Shown piece after piece: positions 5,895 through 14,124 of a stretch of DNA of 15,124 nt. Below the pieces are notes generated by a model that had not been told where the DNA came from, did no database searches, and saw only the letters and a list, made by a program, of their open reading frames with translations. The DNA is taken from the NCBI GenBank assembly GCA_030595925.1, contig JAUVLC010000060.1:1-15124 (forward strand), written 5' to 3'. Origin of the DNA: Clostridia bacterium. Lineage in GTDB: Bacteria > CBDUZB01 > JAGLHV01. Position 1 is the stretch's first letter. Each line of letters starts with the position of its first letter. Both the position numbers and the translations under genes were made by a program.

Positions 5895-5909
5895 AATAAC
5901 ATCTCCATT

Positions 5910-8207
5910 TTAAAAAACCTGGCCAATAGTAAAATACCATTGATGACGGTTAGATGGGACAACCGAATCTTTATGGTTTAAACCATAACCCCAATCAAGC
6001 CGAATAGGAAATACCGGGGTTTTAAATCTAATGCCCGCTCCTACACCGGATTTCATTTGCCCATCTTTTGAGCCTATTTTTAAATCTATGGCATCTTTTG
6101 TTAACCATGCCCCACCCACATCAGCAAATATTGCCCCCTGTAAAATTGTCCGTCCTCTTTCCATCACTATGGGAAATTTATATTCCACATTAAAAACAGT
6201 CATATATTTTCCACCTTCTGACGGCCCGATTTGTCCACGATAATCATATCCGCGAACACTTTCCGCTCCTCCCACATAAAACCTTTCGTAAATAGGAACC
6301 TCATCGGAAGAACCAAACTCTTCTACTCTGCCAAATTCACCGTGAAATCCTAAAACAAACCGCCAAAAAGTAGGAAAAAACCAACTGCTGGAAAAAAGGC
6401 CCTTGGTAAAATTATTATTTCCACCTAAAATACCCCCGGCTACTTCAACAGAAATACTGTTTTTTGAACCCTTTGATGCATCGAAAATATTATCACGACT
6501 ATCCCTCGCAAAATATTCAGTTATACTGCTGGTAGTATCTATCCCTTCCTGACTCTGCATATACTCCGAATCGGTATCATAAATTTCTACTTCTTCGTAA
6601 GCATAAGTAAGACTGGTACTATATTTATCGCTTAACCGTCTACCGACCCTTAAATCTCCTCCTCTTCTCCCCTCTTTATAACGATCCGTTTTCTCTAAAT
6701 CTCCTTCTGTATAAACATAATCTTTTATCCTTACCGTATCAAAAACATTGCATCCAAAAGAACTCCGTGTCCCAAATAACCATGGTTCAAAAAATCCTAT
6801 TTCGTAATTCTGTTTTTTTTCCCCAAACTCCCAAAGAAGAGTTACTTTTTGTCCACGGCCCAAAAGATTAGTTTGAGAAACCTGCATTGTTCCCAAAACT
6901 CCATCCTGTGAACTATAACCTGCCCCCACACTGGCTAAACCTGTTTTCTTTTCGACAAGCGATAAAACCAAATCCGCTTTATCCAGAACATCGGTTTGTT
7001 CAACATCTACTTTCACATCTTCAAAAAAACCCAGATTATATATTTTTTCCTGCGTACGGCGGATAAGCCCAACATTAAACGGGTCTCCTTCTTTTATTAA
7101 CAATTCCCGCCTGATTACATATTCCTTGGTAATTGTATTTCCTTCAAGATACACCCTGTCTATATAGACCCTCCCTCTTTCTATAATTTCAAAATTAATA
7201 TTTACTAATTTCCGTTCCCTATCTAATTCTTTTTGTGGATTTGCCTCCATCCTAATATACCCCTTTTCGGCATAAACACTTTGAATATTCATTATTCCTT
7301 TTTGATATTTTTTTTCATCAAAAATTTTTCCCGAAAAAACACCAAATTTCTTTTTTAAAAATTCTCCCTCAAAAACAGTATTTCCACTAAAAGTAATTTC
7401 TTCCACTTTGAACTGATGACCCTCATTAATAGGAATTTCAATATACATTTCCGTCCTTTCGGGATTATAATTAATCCGTGATTCTAAAATCTCTACTTCT
7501 ATATATCCCTTTTGTCTATAAAATAATTCTAATTCCTTCAAGTCGGTATTTAATAGCTCTTCTTTGTAAACTTTCTTCCTCTTTGTTTTCATTTTCTTTA
7601 AAATTTTCTTAACCGGAAATTCCTTTACTCCGGACAAATTAATTCCCTTTATAATAATTCGATTTCCTTCAGTAATAAAAAAGGTTAATATTACCAACCC
7701 TTCCTTTTCCTGAGTTGTAGTAAAAGATTCCACTTTTACATCAGCATATCCTTTGTCTTTATATAACACAGTTATTTTTTCGGCATCTTCTTCCATTTTT
7801 TTTCGATCAAAAGATTCTTTCTCTTTAAGATTTATTTCTTTTTGTAATTTTTTGTTGGAAAACTTTTTATTCCCTTTAAAATCTATTCGTTTGATTAGAG
7901 TCTTTTCTTCAACTTTAAAAATAACCTTTATCCCTTTTTTACATGGTTCTACTTCGAGAGATACTTCCTCAAAAAATCCGAGATTATAAATATTTCTTAT
8001 GTCCTCGTTAAGACTATCCTCATTAAATTCATCGCCTTTCCTGACTTCCATTACAGCAATAATTTCCCTGCTGGTAATAGTTTTGTTCCCTGCCACTTCT
8101 ATTTCTTTTATAACCTGGGCAAAAGCAGATTTTACCCCTATTACAAGACAAGAACAAAACAATACCAAACATAAAGATACAATCTTTTTTAATTCGCAGT
8201 TAAACAT
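5910..8207 (-). CDS. bamA: Outer membrane protein assembly factor BamA (Omp85)
   Basis: A complete 765-residue Omp85 protein, the central insertase of the BAM complex. A signal peptide (residues 1-30) likely ends at AFA|QV. Five POTRA domains follow at about 31-101, 102-181, 182-263, 264-345 and 346-421, then the 16-strand beta barrel from about 424 to the C terminus. The VRGY motif at 651-654 corresponds to the conserved VRGF/Y of loop L6 that reaches into the barrel, and the chain ends in a beta-signal-like strand finishing in Phe (QWYFTIGQVF). POTRA 1 and POTRA 5 share an almost identical helix, IYNLGFFE[E/D]V (residues 73-82 and 389-398). The ATG has GGAGAGG about 9 nt upstream, which supports this start. 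tamB lies 180 bp upstream. ompH lies 548 bp downstream across repeat-filled DNA, so expression of the two may be partly uncoupled. Confidence 0.96.
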   Translation of the reverse strand: MFNCELKKIVSLCLVLFCSCLVIGVKSAFAQVIKEIEVAGNKTITSREIIAVMEVRKGDEFNEDSLNEDIRNIYNLGFFEEVSLEVEPCKKGIKVIFKVEEKTLIKRIDFKGNKKFSNKKLQKEINLKEKESFDRKKMEEDAEKITVLYKDKGYADVKVESFTTTQEKEGLVILTFFITEGNRIIIKGINLSGVKEFPVKKILKKMKTKRKKVYKEELLNTDLKELELFYRQKGYIEVEILESRINYNPERTEMYIEIPINEGHQFKVEEITFSGNTVFEGEFLKKKFGVFSGKIFDEKKYQKGIMNIQSVYAEKGYIRMEANPQKELDRERKLVNINFEIIERGRVYIDRVYLEGNTITKEYVIRRELLIKEGDPFNVGLIRRTQEKIYNLGFFEDVKVDVEQTDVLDKADLVLSLVEKKTGLASVGAGYSSQDGVLGTMQVSQTNLLGRGQKVTLLWEFGEKKQNYEIGFFEPWLFGTRSSFGCNVFDTVRIKDYVYTEGDLEKTDRYKEGRRGGDLRVGRRLSDKYSTSLTYAYEEVEIYDTDSEYMQSQEGIDTTSSITEYFARDSRDNIFDASKGSKNSISVEVAGGILGGNNNFTKGLFSSSWFFPTFWRFVLGFHGEFGRVEEFGSSDEVPIYERFYVGGAESVRGYDYRGQIGPSEGGKYMTVFNVEYKFPIVMERGRTILQGAIFADVGGAWLTKDAIDLKIGSKDGQMKSGVGAGIRFKTPVFPIRLDWGYGLNHKDSVVPSNRHQWYFTIGQVF

Positions 8208-8354
8208 CCTTAAATTCCTCTCCTTTTTTAAATTAAATACCTTCTTTCGTAATTGAAATAATTTTGATTGCTTGAAATTTGCAAGTGTTATTTGATTAAT
8301 ATCATTTTACCCTATCAAAACCCAATACTTTAATAATAAAATGATTAAATATAA

Positions 8355-8383
8355 ATTATATCAAAATCCCTAAAGAAAGTAAA
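8355..8383 (-). promoter_or_regulatory. Extended -10 promoter candidate for bamA
   Basis: On the minus strand, just after the tamB stop codon, TTTACT (8378-8383; 4 of 6 to TTGACA) is followed after exactly 17 bp by a perfect TATAAT (8355-8360). The -10 is preceded by TG one base upstream (TG-A-TATAAT), making it an extended -10. Predicted start is near 8348, about 140 nt before the bamA ATG. It is the best promoter match in the window and would let bamA be expressed apart from tamB. Confidence 0.5.
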
Positions 8384-8387
8384 GAAA

Positions 8388-11300
8388 TTATTGCTCTTTT
8401 TCTTCCTCCCACCCAAAACGCCACTGATGTTCCAAAAAAACCTTTTTCTCTTCTTCTTCCAGCCCTAAAATACTTTTGATATATAAACTCCTTTTTAATC
8501 GATAAGACATTTCTATTTCCTGTTTGAGATCCAACTTGTTTTGAAGTTTATCGTACAATCCCAAAGAATATCCCAGAAAAAGCCGATCATTTAAATACTT
8601 ACCTACAGTAATAGTCGTTCCGTTCCAAAGACTGGTCTGGTCGGACCGGGTATCAATGGTTGAATAACCATTTTGCTCTACTTTTTCGTCTTCCTTGGTT
8701 ACCTTAACCACATCTAATAAACCTGTTCTTTTCAAAATATTCTTTATAAAAGGACTGGCCAAAGTACTATCCAGAAGTCTCACCACTTCTTTTCTTAAAA
8801 ATGTTTCACGATCTTCCGTAGGCATATTATCTACATCTACCCCGGTAATAGCTAATCGCATCGCTTGTTCGGAATTAGTATCCGGAAAGTTTTTAGAAAA
8901 AAATGTCGGTTTAACCTCTCCTAATTTTCCTTTTTCAAAAACCATCACAATAACATCTTCTGTCCATCGACCATCCTTGCTTATCGATGATTCAAGTCTT
9001 TGAACACACGTTTCCGCTTTTCCCTCTAAATACCCTATTCCATCCTTAAATTCCAAAGTAGCTTCTTTAATTTCAAAATTTGTTCCCACATAATTCACAT
9101 CTCCTTTTATCGCTTCAATTTTTCCCGAAACCCTGATTTTTTTTGTTTTGTCCTTAAGTTTTATCCACCCTTTTACATTTGCATTAGCAAACTGATTTTC
9201 ATACCACACATTTTCTACTGCATTTATCTGAAAATTCCAAATAGCTCGATTTAAAAAACTCCATTGCTTACCTTCTCGATATGCCCTGTCTTCCCATATT
9301 TTCTTCATCGGAACAGGAGGATAAGTAAAATGAGCATTAAATAATTCCGCTGTTCCATCTATGTGATACTCTTGTAAATTACCGTAAAAATGAGCACTAA
9401 TTTTAGCTTCACCCGAAGATGGTAAATTAGGAAACAAACGGTCAAAAAATGTATTCTGGGGTATTGGCATATCTTGCAGAGAAAGGGGAATCCCCCTCTT
9501 TTTAGAAGTCTCCATATATAAATCAAATCTTTCCAATTTAAAAAATTCTTTTAAATACATCCGTCCCCATATATTTATATTTCCTTTACCTATTTCGCCG
9601 TAAATCTTTTTTACCTGTATTTGTTCCCCTTCCATCTGAATATCTACTTTAAAATTTTTAATTTTCCGCATTACATCCTTACTGCTTATTTGGGCATCAT
9701 TAATTGCAAGATAGCCCTTTATTTCAGGCTTTACTAATGTACCTTCTACTTTCAGTTTTCCTTCTATATTGCCTTTAATTTTTTTTATCTTATCAGATAA
9801 AGAACTTAGAAGAGACAACCCTTCTTTACTTTGAAGGGCAAGACTGAGATTCAGCTTTTGCATTCTGTTTTCTTCTTTACCTTTCTTAGTAAAAACAAAA
9901 GGAATTTCTCCCGAACCGGTAAGCAAACGTTCATTTTTCCTGGTAACATTTAATTCTTCAATAATTATCATCTTTTCTTTCGTAGATAATGAAGACTTTA
10001 AATTATCAAATTTTAATCCGGACAAACTACCCTGCATAATATCGACACTACAAGAAAAAGAAGGCTCTTTTAAATTTCCCTTAATTTTTAAATTGAACCT
10101 GCTTTTACCGGTCATCTGAAAAATTCTTATATTTAACAAATTAATAATCGTTTCAATTTCTATTCCGCTGTTTAATCCGCGAATTAAAAGATTTGTCTTG
10201 TCTTTTTCTACGTCCAACAAACCTCCGACACAAAATATTTCCTCCCCTTTTTTATAAATTTTTACCTTATCAAAGATAATTGCCGGTCTATTGCTAAAAT
10301 CAATTTTACCTTCCAAATATTTATCTCTTTCATTAAGCGGAATAAATTCCAGGTGATTTTTCTGAAAAGATATTTTTAAGTTTTCTTTTTCGAAATTATG
10401 ATGATTTATCCATAAATTATCCGTAATTACTTCCGCTTTGACCTTTAAAACAGGACTAAATCCTATACTTCCTTTTCCCTGAAAACCGCCAAAAAAAGAA
10501 ACATTAAATAAATTAATGTTTTTTAAAACAGGCTTTATCTGAAACCGCCATAAATCGGATTGATTAAAATCAAAATAATTACCGGGATAAAAAATAATTT
10601 CTCCCTCCTCCCTTTTTACACACAACTGTGAAAACGTTATTTTTTTGTCGGTTAAAGTAAATTTTGCATCTAATCCCCTTACTTTAAAAGACTCAATACT
10701 GCCATTATCTACCTGGATATCACCGGACAAAACAGGACGAGATAAACTACCTGTTAAATTTAATATCCCGCCCGCTATTCCTTCTAATTTAATCTTTTTT
10801 TCTATCTTCAATAAGTTTTTTAAAAACTTCAAATCTATTTTGCTTAATTTAAAAAGCAAGTTAGTCCCCGAATCCTCCACCGTTTTATCCCTAAAAAAAA
10901 CATTTCCGGAAATACGCACCTTTCCTTCTTTTTCAATCTGTAATAAATTGGTTTTTACTTTCAACCTGCCCTCGTGATAAAAAAGATTGGATAGAAAATC
11001 GAAATTTATGTTGCGAAACTGTGCTTTAAAAATGTGCAGGTAAGCTCTGATATCCGGATCTGAAAGTAATCCTGAAATAAATAATTTTCCTTTAATTTTT
11101 CCTTTGGGTATAGAAAATTTAGAAAATTTATCCGGCAATAAAGCAAAAAGAGAAGATATTTTATTAATATTAACGGACAGATCCCCTTTAATATACGGTT
11201 TTTTCGAAAAATTAAATTTCAGTTTACCCTGATATTCTTTATCCAGATTGAGCGAAGTAAAATTAATTATCTTTTCTCTATACCCAATATTACTGCTGGC

Positions 11301-13766
11301 TTTTTTAAATTCTTTACCATTTATTTTCAAATTAGAAGAATGCATATTCCCTTTTACGTTTAAAGTTGGTTGATAAACAATGCTCCCCGTATAATTTGTC
11401 TTTCCGTTTATTACCACCTCACCAATTTGGAAAGATGTAAAATCAGCTGCTAATTTAATCTTATTTTCCGATTCTGCCCTATTATCCAAACCAATTAGCC
11501 CGCAAACTAATGCTTCTCCGCTTTTTTGCCCAAAACGTAAAGTATTTATTTTAAAAATCTGATTTTCTATAAAAAAATCTACTTTTACCCTGTCTAAAGA
11601 AACCGGTTTAAAACCCGCCAAAGGAAACAAGTCTATTTGTCCTTCCACTCTTAATCCTTTAAAATCACGGAAAGAACCATTGATAAATAACGTTCCGGTT
11701 AATTTAGTCTGATTATTAATACCGGTTTCAGGAAGGTCAAACAAATTAAAAAACATTTTTGCCTTTGCCCCGGTAGCTATTAATTTAGCTTTCCCTGTTT
11801 TGTCTCCCTTTAACTTCATCTTAAAAAATCCCGAATATTCACTCAACTTGAAAGAAACGATATTTAAAACATCCTTGCTCAATTCTATTTGAGCATTAAA
11901 ATCCGAACTGTTTCCGGCAATCATTAAACTTGAACTAAATACTCTACCGCTTAAAAAAGGAGCACTTAATTTTCCCTTTACCCTGCCTTTAAAATCAAAT
12001 CCCCCCTCTATATTACGGAAATACTTCTTTAAATAAGGTAATTCTTTTCCTTCAATATTTTTAGCGTTTAATTTAAGATCAACCTTTTTACCGTTTTCGT
12101 TGGAGATACTACCGACAATATTTATCTTTCCTTTATTCGAGAGGACCACTTTAAAGGCATTTATTTTAATCCTTTCTTTGGTTAATTCTACACGACTTCT
12201 AATTTTATAACGCTGGTTATCCGTTTTTCCCGTAATTTCTAAACGCTTATTCTCGTATTTAAAACCCGCTCTCAATGTTTTAAATTTTTCCTCTTCCATA
12301 TCCAGGTCAAACAAACTAATTTTTCCGGTTATCCGGGGAGATAATAAAGGTCCTTTCACTTTTAGGTAGAAATTACTTCTTCCTTTCATTTCCCCCAAAC
12401 CAAACATTCTGCTTAAAAAATCAAAATTTATATTTTTTGCGTAAATAAAAAATTCCGGTTTTTTAACCAGGGCCGGTAAATTAAAATCCAACACCCCATC
12501 AGCATAGACATCCCCTTCTCCAATCTGAAAAGAAAATTTAGATAAATTGAAAACATTTTTATTGTATTTAAAATCCACCATTAAATTGTCTATCAAGGCA
12601 TCATCTATACTGCTTTTTTTTCCTTTCACTTTACCGGAAAAAACAAGGTCAGGAATAAATCCTTTAACCTGAAGATCTATTTCCCCTCTACCTTCCAAAT
12701 TCCTTTCCTCTAAATATTTTCCCTGAGAAAACAACTTGCGTAATAAAGAAAGATCAAAATCCTGAGATGATAATTTTAAGTCAAAATTTGGCCGTAACAC
12801 CGGATTTTTTATTCGTCCGGAAAAAGAAAAAGGGGAATCACCTACATTTAAGGCCAACCGGGAAACTTCAATTTTTTTATTATTAAAAATTAACTTTCCA
12901 TTAATATCGGAAAGTTTTTCCGGATATGGATCAATTTTTACTACTACTTTTTTAACATTAATTGTGCCGTCAAAAATCACCTGTTTTAAAAGTTCTTTTT
13001 TTAGAGGAAAAATACCTTTTATATGAAAATTCAAATTCAGTTTTCCTTCGAGGAATTTTATTCCGGGATTCCATTTTATAAATTCCGAGCAATAAACCGG
13101 ATCTATTTCTTCTATGTCAACATCTAAATCGAAAGATTTTTTATTTAAATCTATGTGCCCAAATAACTTCATCTTTTCTTTAGTACCAATTTCTCTTTTC
13201 AACCAAACATTTCCGGTTATTATTTTATCTTGATAAAAATTGAATTCGCCCGAAACATCCTGAAAAGAAAAATATTTCCCTTCTTCATCTATAAAAAGTT
13301 TTCCTTTTTTTACTATTATTTCTTTAGGTAAGAGCACAAAAGGAAGGGAACTTTTAGCCGAAGATGTTATTTTACCTGTATTCCAGTTGTTTTCTTCTTT
13401 GGTAAGGAACAAATGAGGAGAAACAATAACTACCTTATTTATCTTGCTTTTTTCTTTTTTATTAAAAATATCCCAAAAATTATAATAAAAAACAACACGT
13501 TTACTTTTTAAAAATATCCCTTCCTTAAAACTTCCCGGATCAGAAACAATAATATCTTTTAAGATAATCTTATTAAAGAAATTTGAGGAAATTTTTCCTA
13601 TATAAACTTCCCGTTTAAGTGTTTTTTCTAAATACGGAGTAAGTAAAAGATTCAAACTTTGCGATACAATACCTGTATTCTGAAGAACATAAATAAATAT
13701 CGCTAAAACCAAAGAGATACTTATTATAATCGCCCACTTTTTTTTATCTTTAACTTTTATTTTCAT
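8388..13766 (-). CDS. tamB: TamB family translocation/assembly module protein (DUF490)
   Basis: A 1792-residue envelope-spanning protein, well above the 1259 residues of E. coli TamB. An uncleaved signal anchor (about residues 11-28, WAIIISISLVLAIFIYVL) follows a basic start. A very long beta-rich region follows, with about 12 spaced copies of a Gly...Gly...Pro...Gly motif (residues 240-1470). The TamB/DUF490 C-terminal domain spans about 1430-1792, including NSEQAMRLAITG (about 1631-1642), FIKNILKRTGL (about 1673-1683) and ITVGKYLNDRLFLGYSLG (about 1719-1736). TamB proteins are anchored in the inner membrane and form a long hydrophobic groove across the periplasm, implicated in barrel assembly and phospholipid transport to the outer membrane. 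The start has a GGAG about 11 nt upstream. bamA is the next gene downstream, and no tamA is visible, so BamA is a likely partner. The family call rests mainly on the C-terminal domain and context. Confidence 0.9.
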   Translation of the reverse strand: MKIKVKDKKKWAIIISISLVLAIFIYVLQNTGIVSQSLNLLLTPYLEKTLKREVYIGKISSNFFNKIILKDIIVSDPGSFKEGIFLKSKRVVFYYNFWDIFNKKEKSKINKVVIVSPHLFLTKEENNWNTGKITSSAKSSLPFVLLPKEIIVKKGKLFIDEEGKYFSFQDVSGEFNFYQDKIITGNVWLKREIGTKEKMKLFGHIDLNKKSFDLDVDIEEIDPVYCSEFIKWNPGIKFLEGKLNLNFHIKGIFPLKKELLKQVIFDGTINVKKVVVKIDPYPEKLSDINGKLIFNNKKIEVSRLALNVGDSPFSFSGRIKNPVLRPNFDLKLSSQDFDLSLLRKLFSQGKYLEERNLEGRGEIDLQVKGFIPDLVFSGKVKGKKSSIDDALIDNLMVDFKYNKNVFNLSKFSFQIGEGDVYADGVLDFNLPALVKKPEFFIYAKNINFDFLSRMFGLGEMKGRSNFYLKVKGPLLSPRITGKISLFDLDMEEEKFKTLRAGFKYENKRLEITGKTDNQRYKIRSRVELTKERIKINAFKVVLSNKGKINIVGSISNENGKKVDLKLNAKNIEGKELPYLKKYFRNIEGGFDFKGRVKGKLSAPFLSGRVFSSSLMIAGNSSDFNAQIELSKDVLNIVSFKLSEYSGFFKMKLKGDKTGKAKLIATGAKAKMFFNLFDLPETGINNQTKLTGTLFINGSFRDFKGLRVEGQIDLFPLAGFKPVSLDRVKVDFFIENQIFKINTLRFGQKSGEALVCGLIGLDNRAESENKIKLAADFTSFQIGEVVINGKTNYTGSIVYQPTLNVKGNMHSSNLKINGKEFKKASSNIGYREKIINFTSLNLDKEYQGKLKFNFSKKPYIKGDLSVNINKISSLFALLPDKFSKFSIPKGKIKGKLFISGLLSDPDIRAYLHIFKAQFRNINFDFLSNLFYHEGRLKVKTNLLQIEKEGKVRISGNVFFRDKTVEDSGTNLLFKLSKIDLKFLKNLLKIEKKIKLEGIAGGILNLTGSLSRPVLSGDIQVDNGSIESFKVRGLDAKFTLTDKKITFSQLCVKREEGEIIFYPGNYFDFNQSDLWRFQIKPVLKNINLFNVSFFGGFQGKGSIGFSPVLKVKAEVITDNLWINHHNFEKENLKISFQKNHLEFIPLNERDKYLEGKIDFSNRPAIIFDKVKIYKKGEEIFCVGGLLDVEKDKTNLLIRGLNSGIEIETIINLLNIRIFQMTGKSRFNLKIKGNLKEPSFSCSVDIMQGSLSGLKFDNLKSSLSTKEKMIIIEELNVTRKNERLLTGSGEIPFVFTKKGKEENRMQKLNLSLALQSKEGLSLLSSLSDKIKKIKGNIEGKLKVEGTLVKPEIKGYLAINDAQISSKDVMRKIKNFKVDIQMEGEQIQVKKIYGEIGKGNINIWGRMYLKEFFKLERFDLYMETSKKRGIPLSLQDMPIPQNTFFDRLFPNLPSSGEAKISAHFYGNLQEYHIDGTAELFNAHFTYPPVPMKKIWEDRAYREGKQWSFLNRAIWNFQINAVENVWYENQFANANVKGWIKLKDKTKKIRVSGKIEAIKGDVNYVGTNFEIKEATLEFKDGIGYLEGKAETCVQRLESSISKDGRWTEDVIVMVFEKGKLGEVKPTFFSKNFPDTNSEQAMRLAITGVDVDNMPTEDRETFLRKEVVRLLDSTLASPFIKNILKRTGLLDVVKVTKEDEKVEQNGYSTIDTRSDQTSLWNGTTITVGKYLNDRLFLGYSLGLYDKLQNKLDLKQEIEMSYRLKRSLYIKSILGLEEEEKKVFLEHQWRFGWEEEKEQ

Positions 13767-14124
13767 TAAAAAACAAACTCCGTAATTAAATATTTTTTAC
13801 TGAAACCCTTTTGTCCTCTATTTTAGCCCCATTAACAAAATTGTAAGATAAATCTTCCAATTTTCACAAAGCCGTCCACTGTTTTAAACTTCTTTCCGGA
13901 ATGATTATATATTTAAATAAAATTCCAAATTGGCAATAATTACAAGGGAATCCTAACGTTTTATTGTATAACATTTTTGCAAATAAATCAAATTTTTAAT
14001 TGTAAAAGTAGTGTCAAGATTTATTCCGGCTTTCATTTCTAAGCACACTGATTTTTGAAATAAAATTGAGGATTAAACGATAGGGGGCTAAATTTATTAA
14101 ACCCGTTCTCTTTTGGAACAAATT
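13767..14124. other. Intergenic gap upstream of tamB
   Basis: This 358-bp AT-rich stretch lies between the LysM barrel gene and tamB. I see no coding frame, RNA gene or strong intrinsic terminator. A minus-strand promoter candidate is listed separately. None of the heptad arrays or GTAG hairpins found in the other two large gaps is visible here. Confidence 0.6.
13963..13991 (-). promoter_or_regulatory. Possible sigma70-type promoter for tamB
   Basis: On the minus strand a -35-like TTGATT (13986-13991) is followed after 17 bp by TACAAT (13963-13968), which overlaps a TG-T-TATACA extended -10 reading. Transcription would start near 13956, leaving a leader of about 190 nt before tamB. A perfect TTGACA lies just upstream (14012-14017) but has no well-placed -10. 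AT-rich DNA throws up such matches often, so this is tentative. Confidence 0.3.

Larger units (their letters stand above)
5614..5902. repeat. Large direct repeat, copy B
   Basis: This matches copy A (106-372) in the same orientation. The core 5707-5902 aligns to 177-372 without gaps and with 10 mismatches in 196 positions. The outer part (5614-5706) is less similar and is about 23 bp longer because of the nested hairpin at 5651-5672. The core contains a TATGGAC heptad array, a run of nine T, and the GGGTGAAC hairpin. It ends 8 bp from the bamA stop. No open frame or transposase is inside, so a non-autonomous mobile element or a dispersed regulatory/RNA element are both possible. Confidence 0.85.
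5362..5909. other. Repeat-filled gap between bamA and ompH
   Basis: I find no credible gene in these 548 bp. The gap holds, from low to high coordinate: the ompH ribosome binding site; a GTCCATA/GACCATA heptad array; a TTATAAGTTATGAG array; GCAAATG and TTCAAAC heptad arrays; copy B of the large direct repeat with a nested GTAG hairpin and a TATGGAC array; and a second GTAG hairpin ending just past the bamA stop. A short plus-strand reading frame at 5608-5820 runs entirely through these repeats and is rejected as a gene. Confidence 0.8.
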
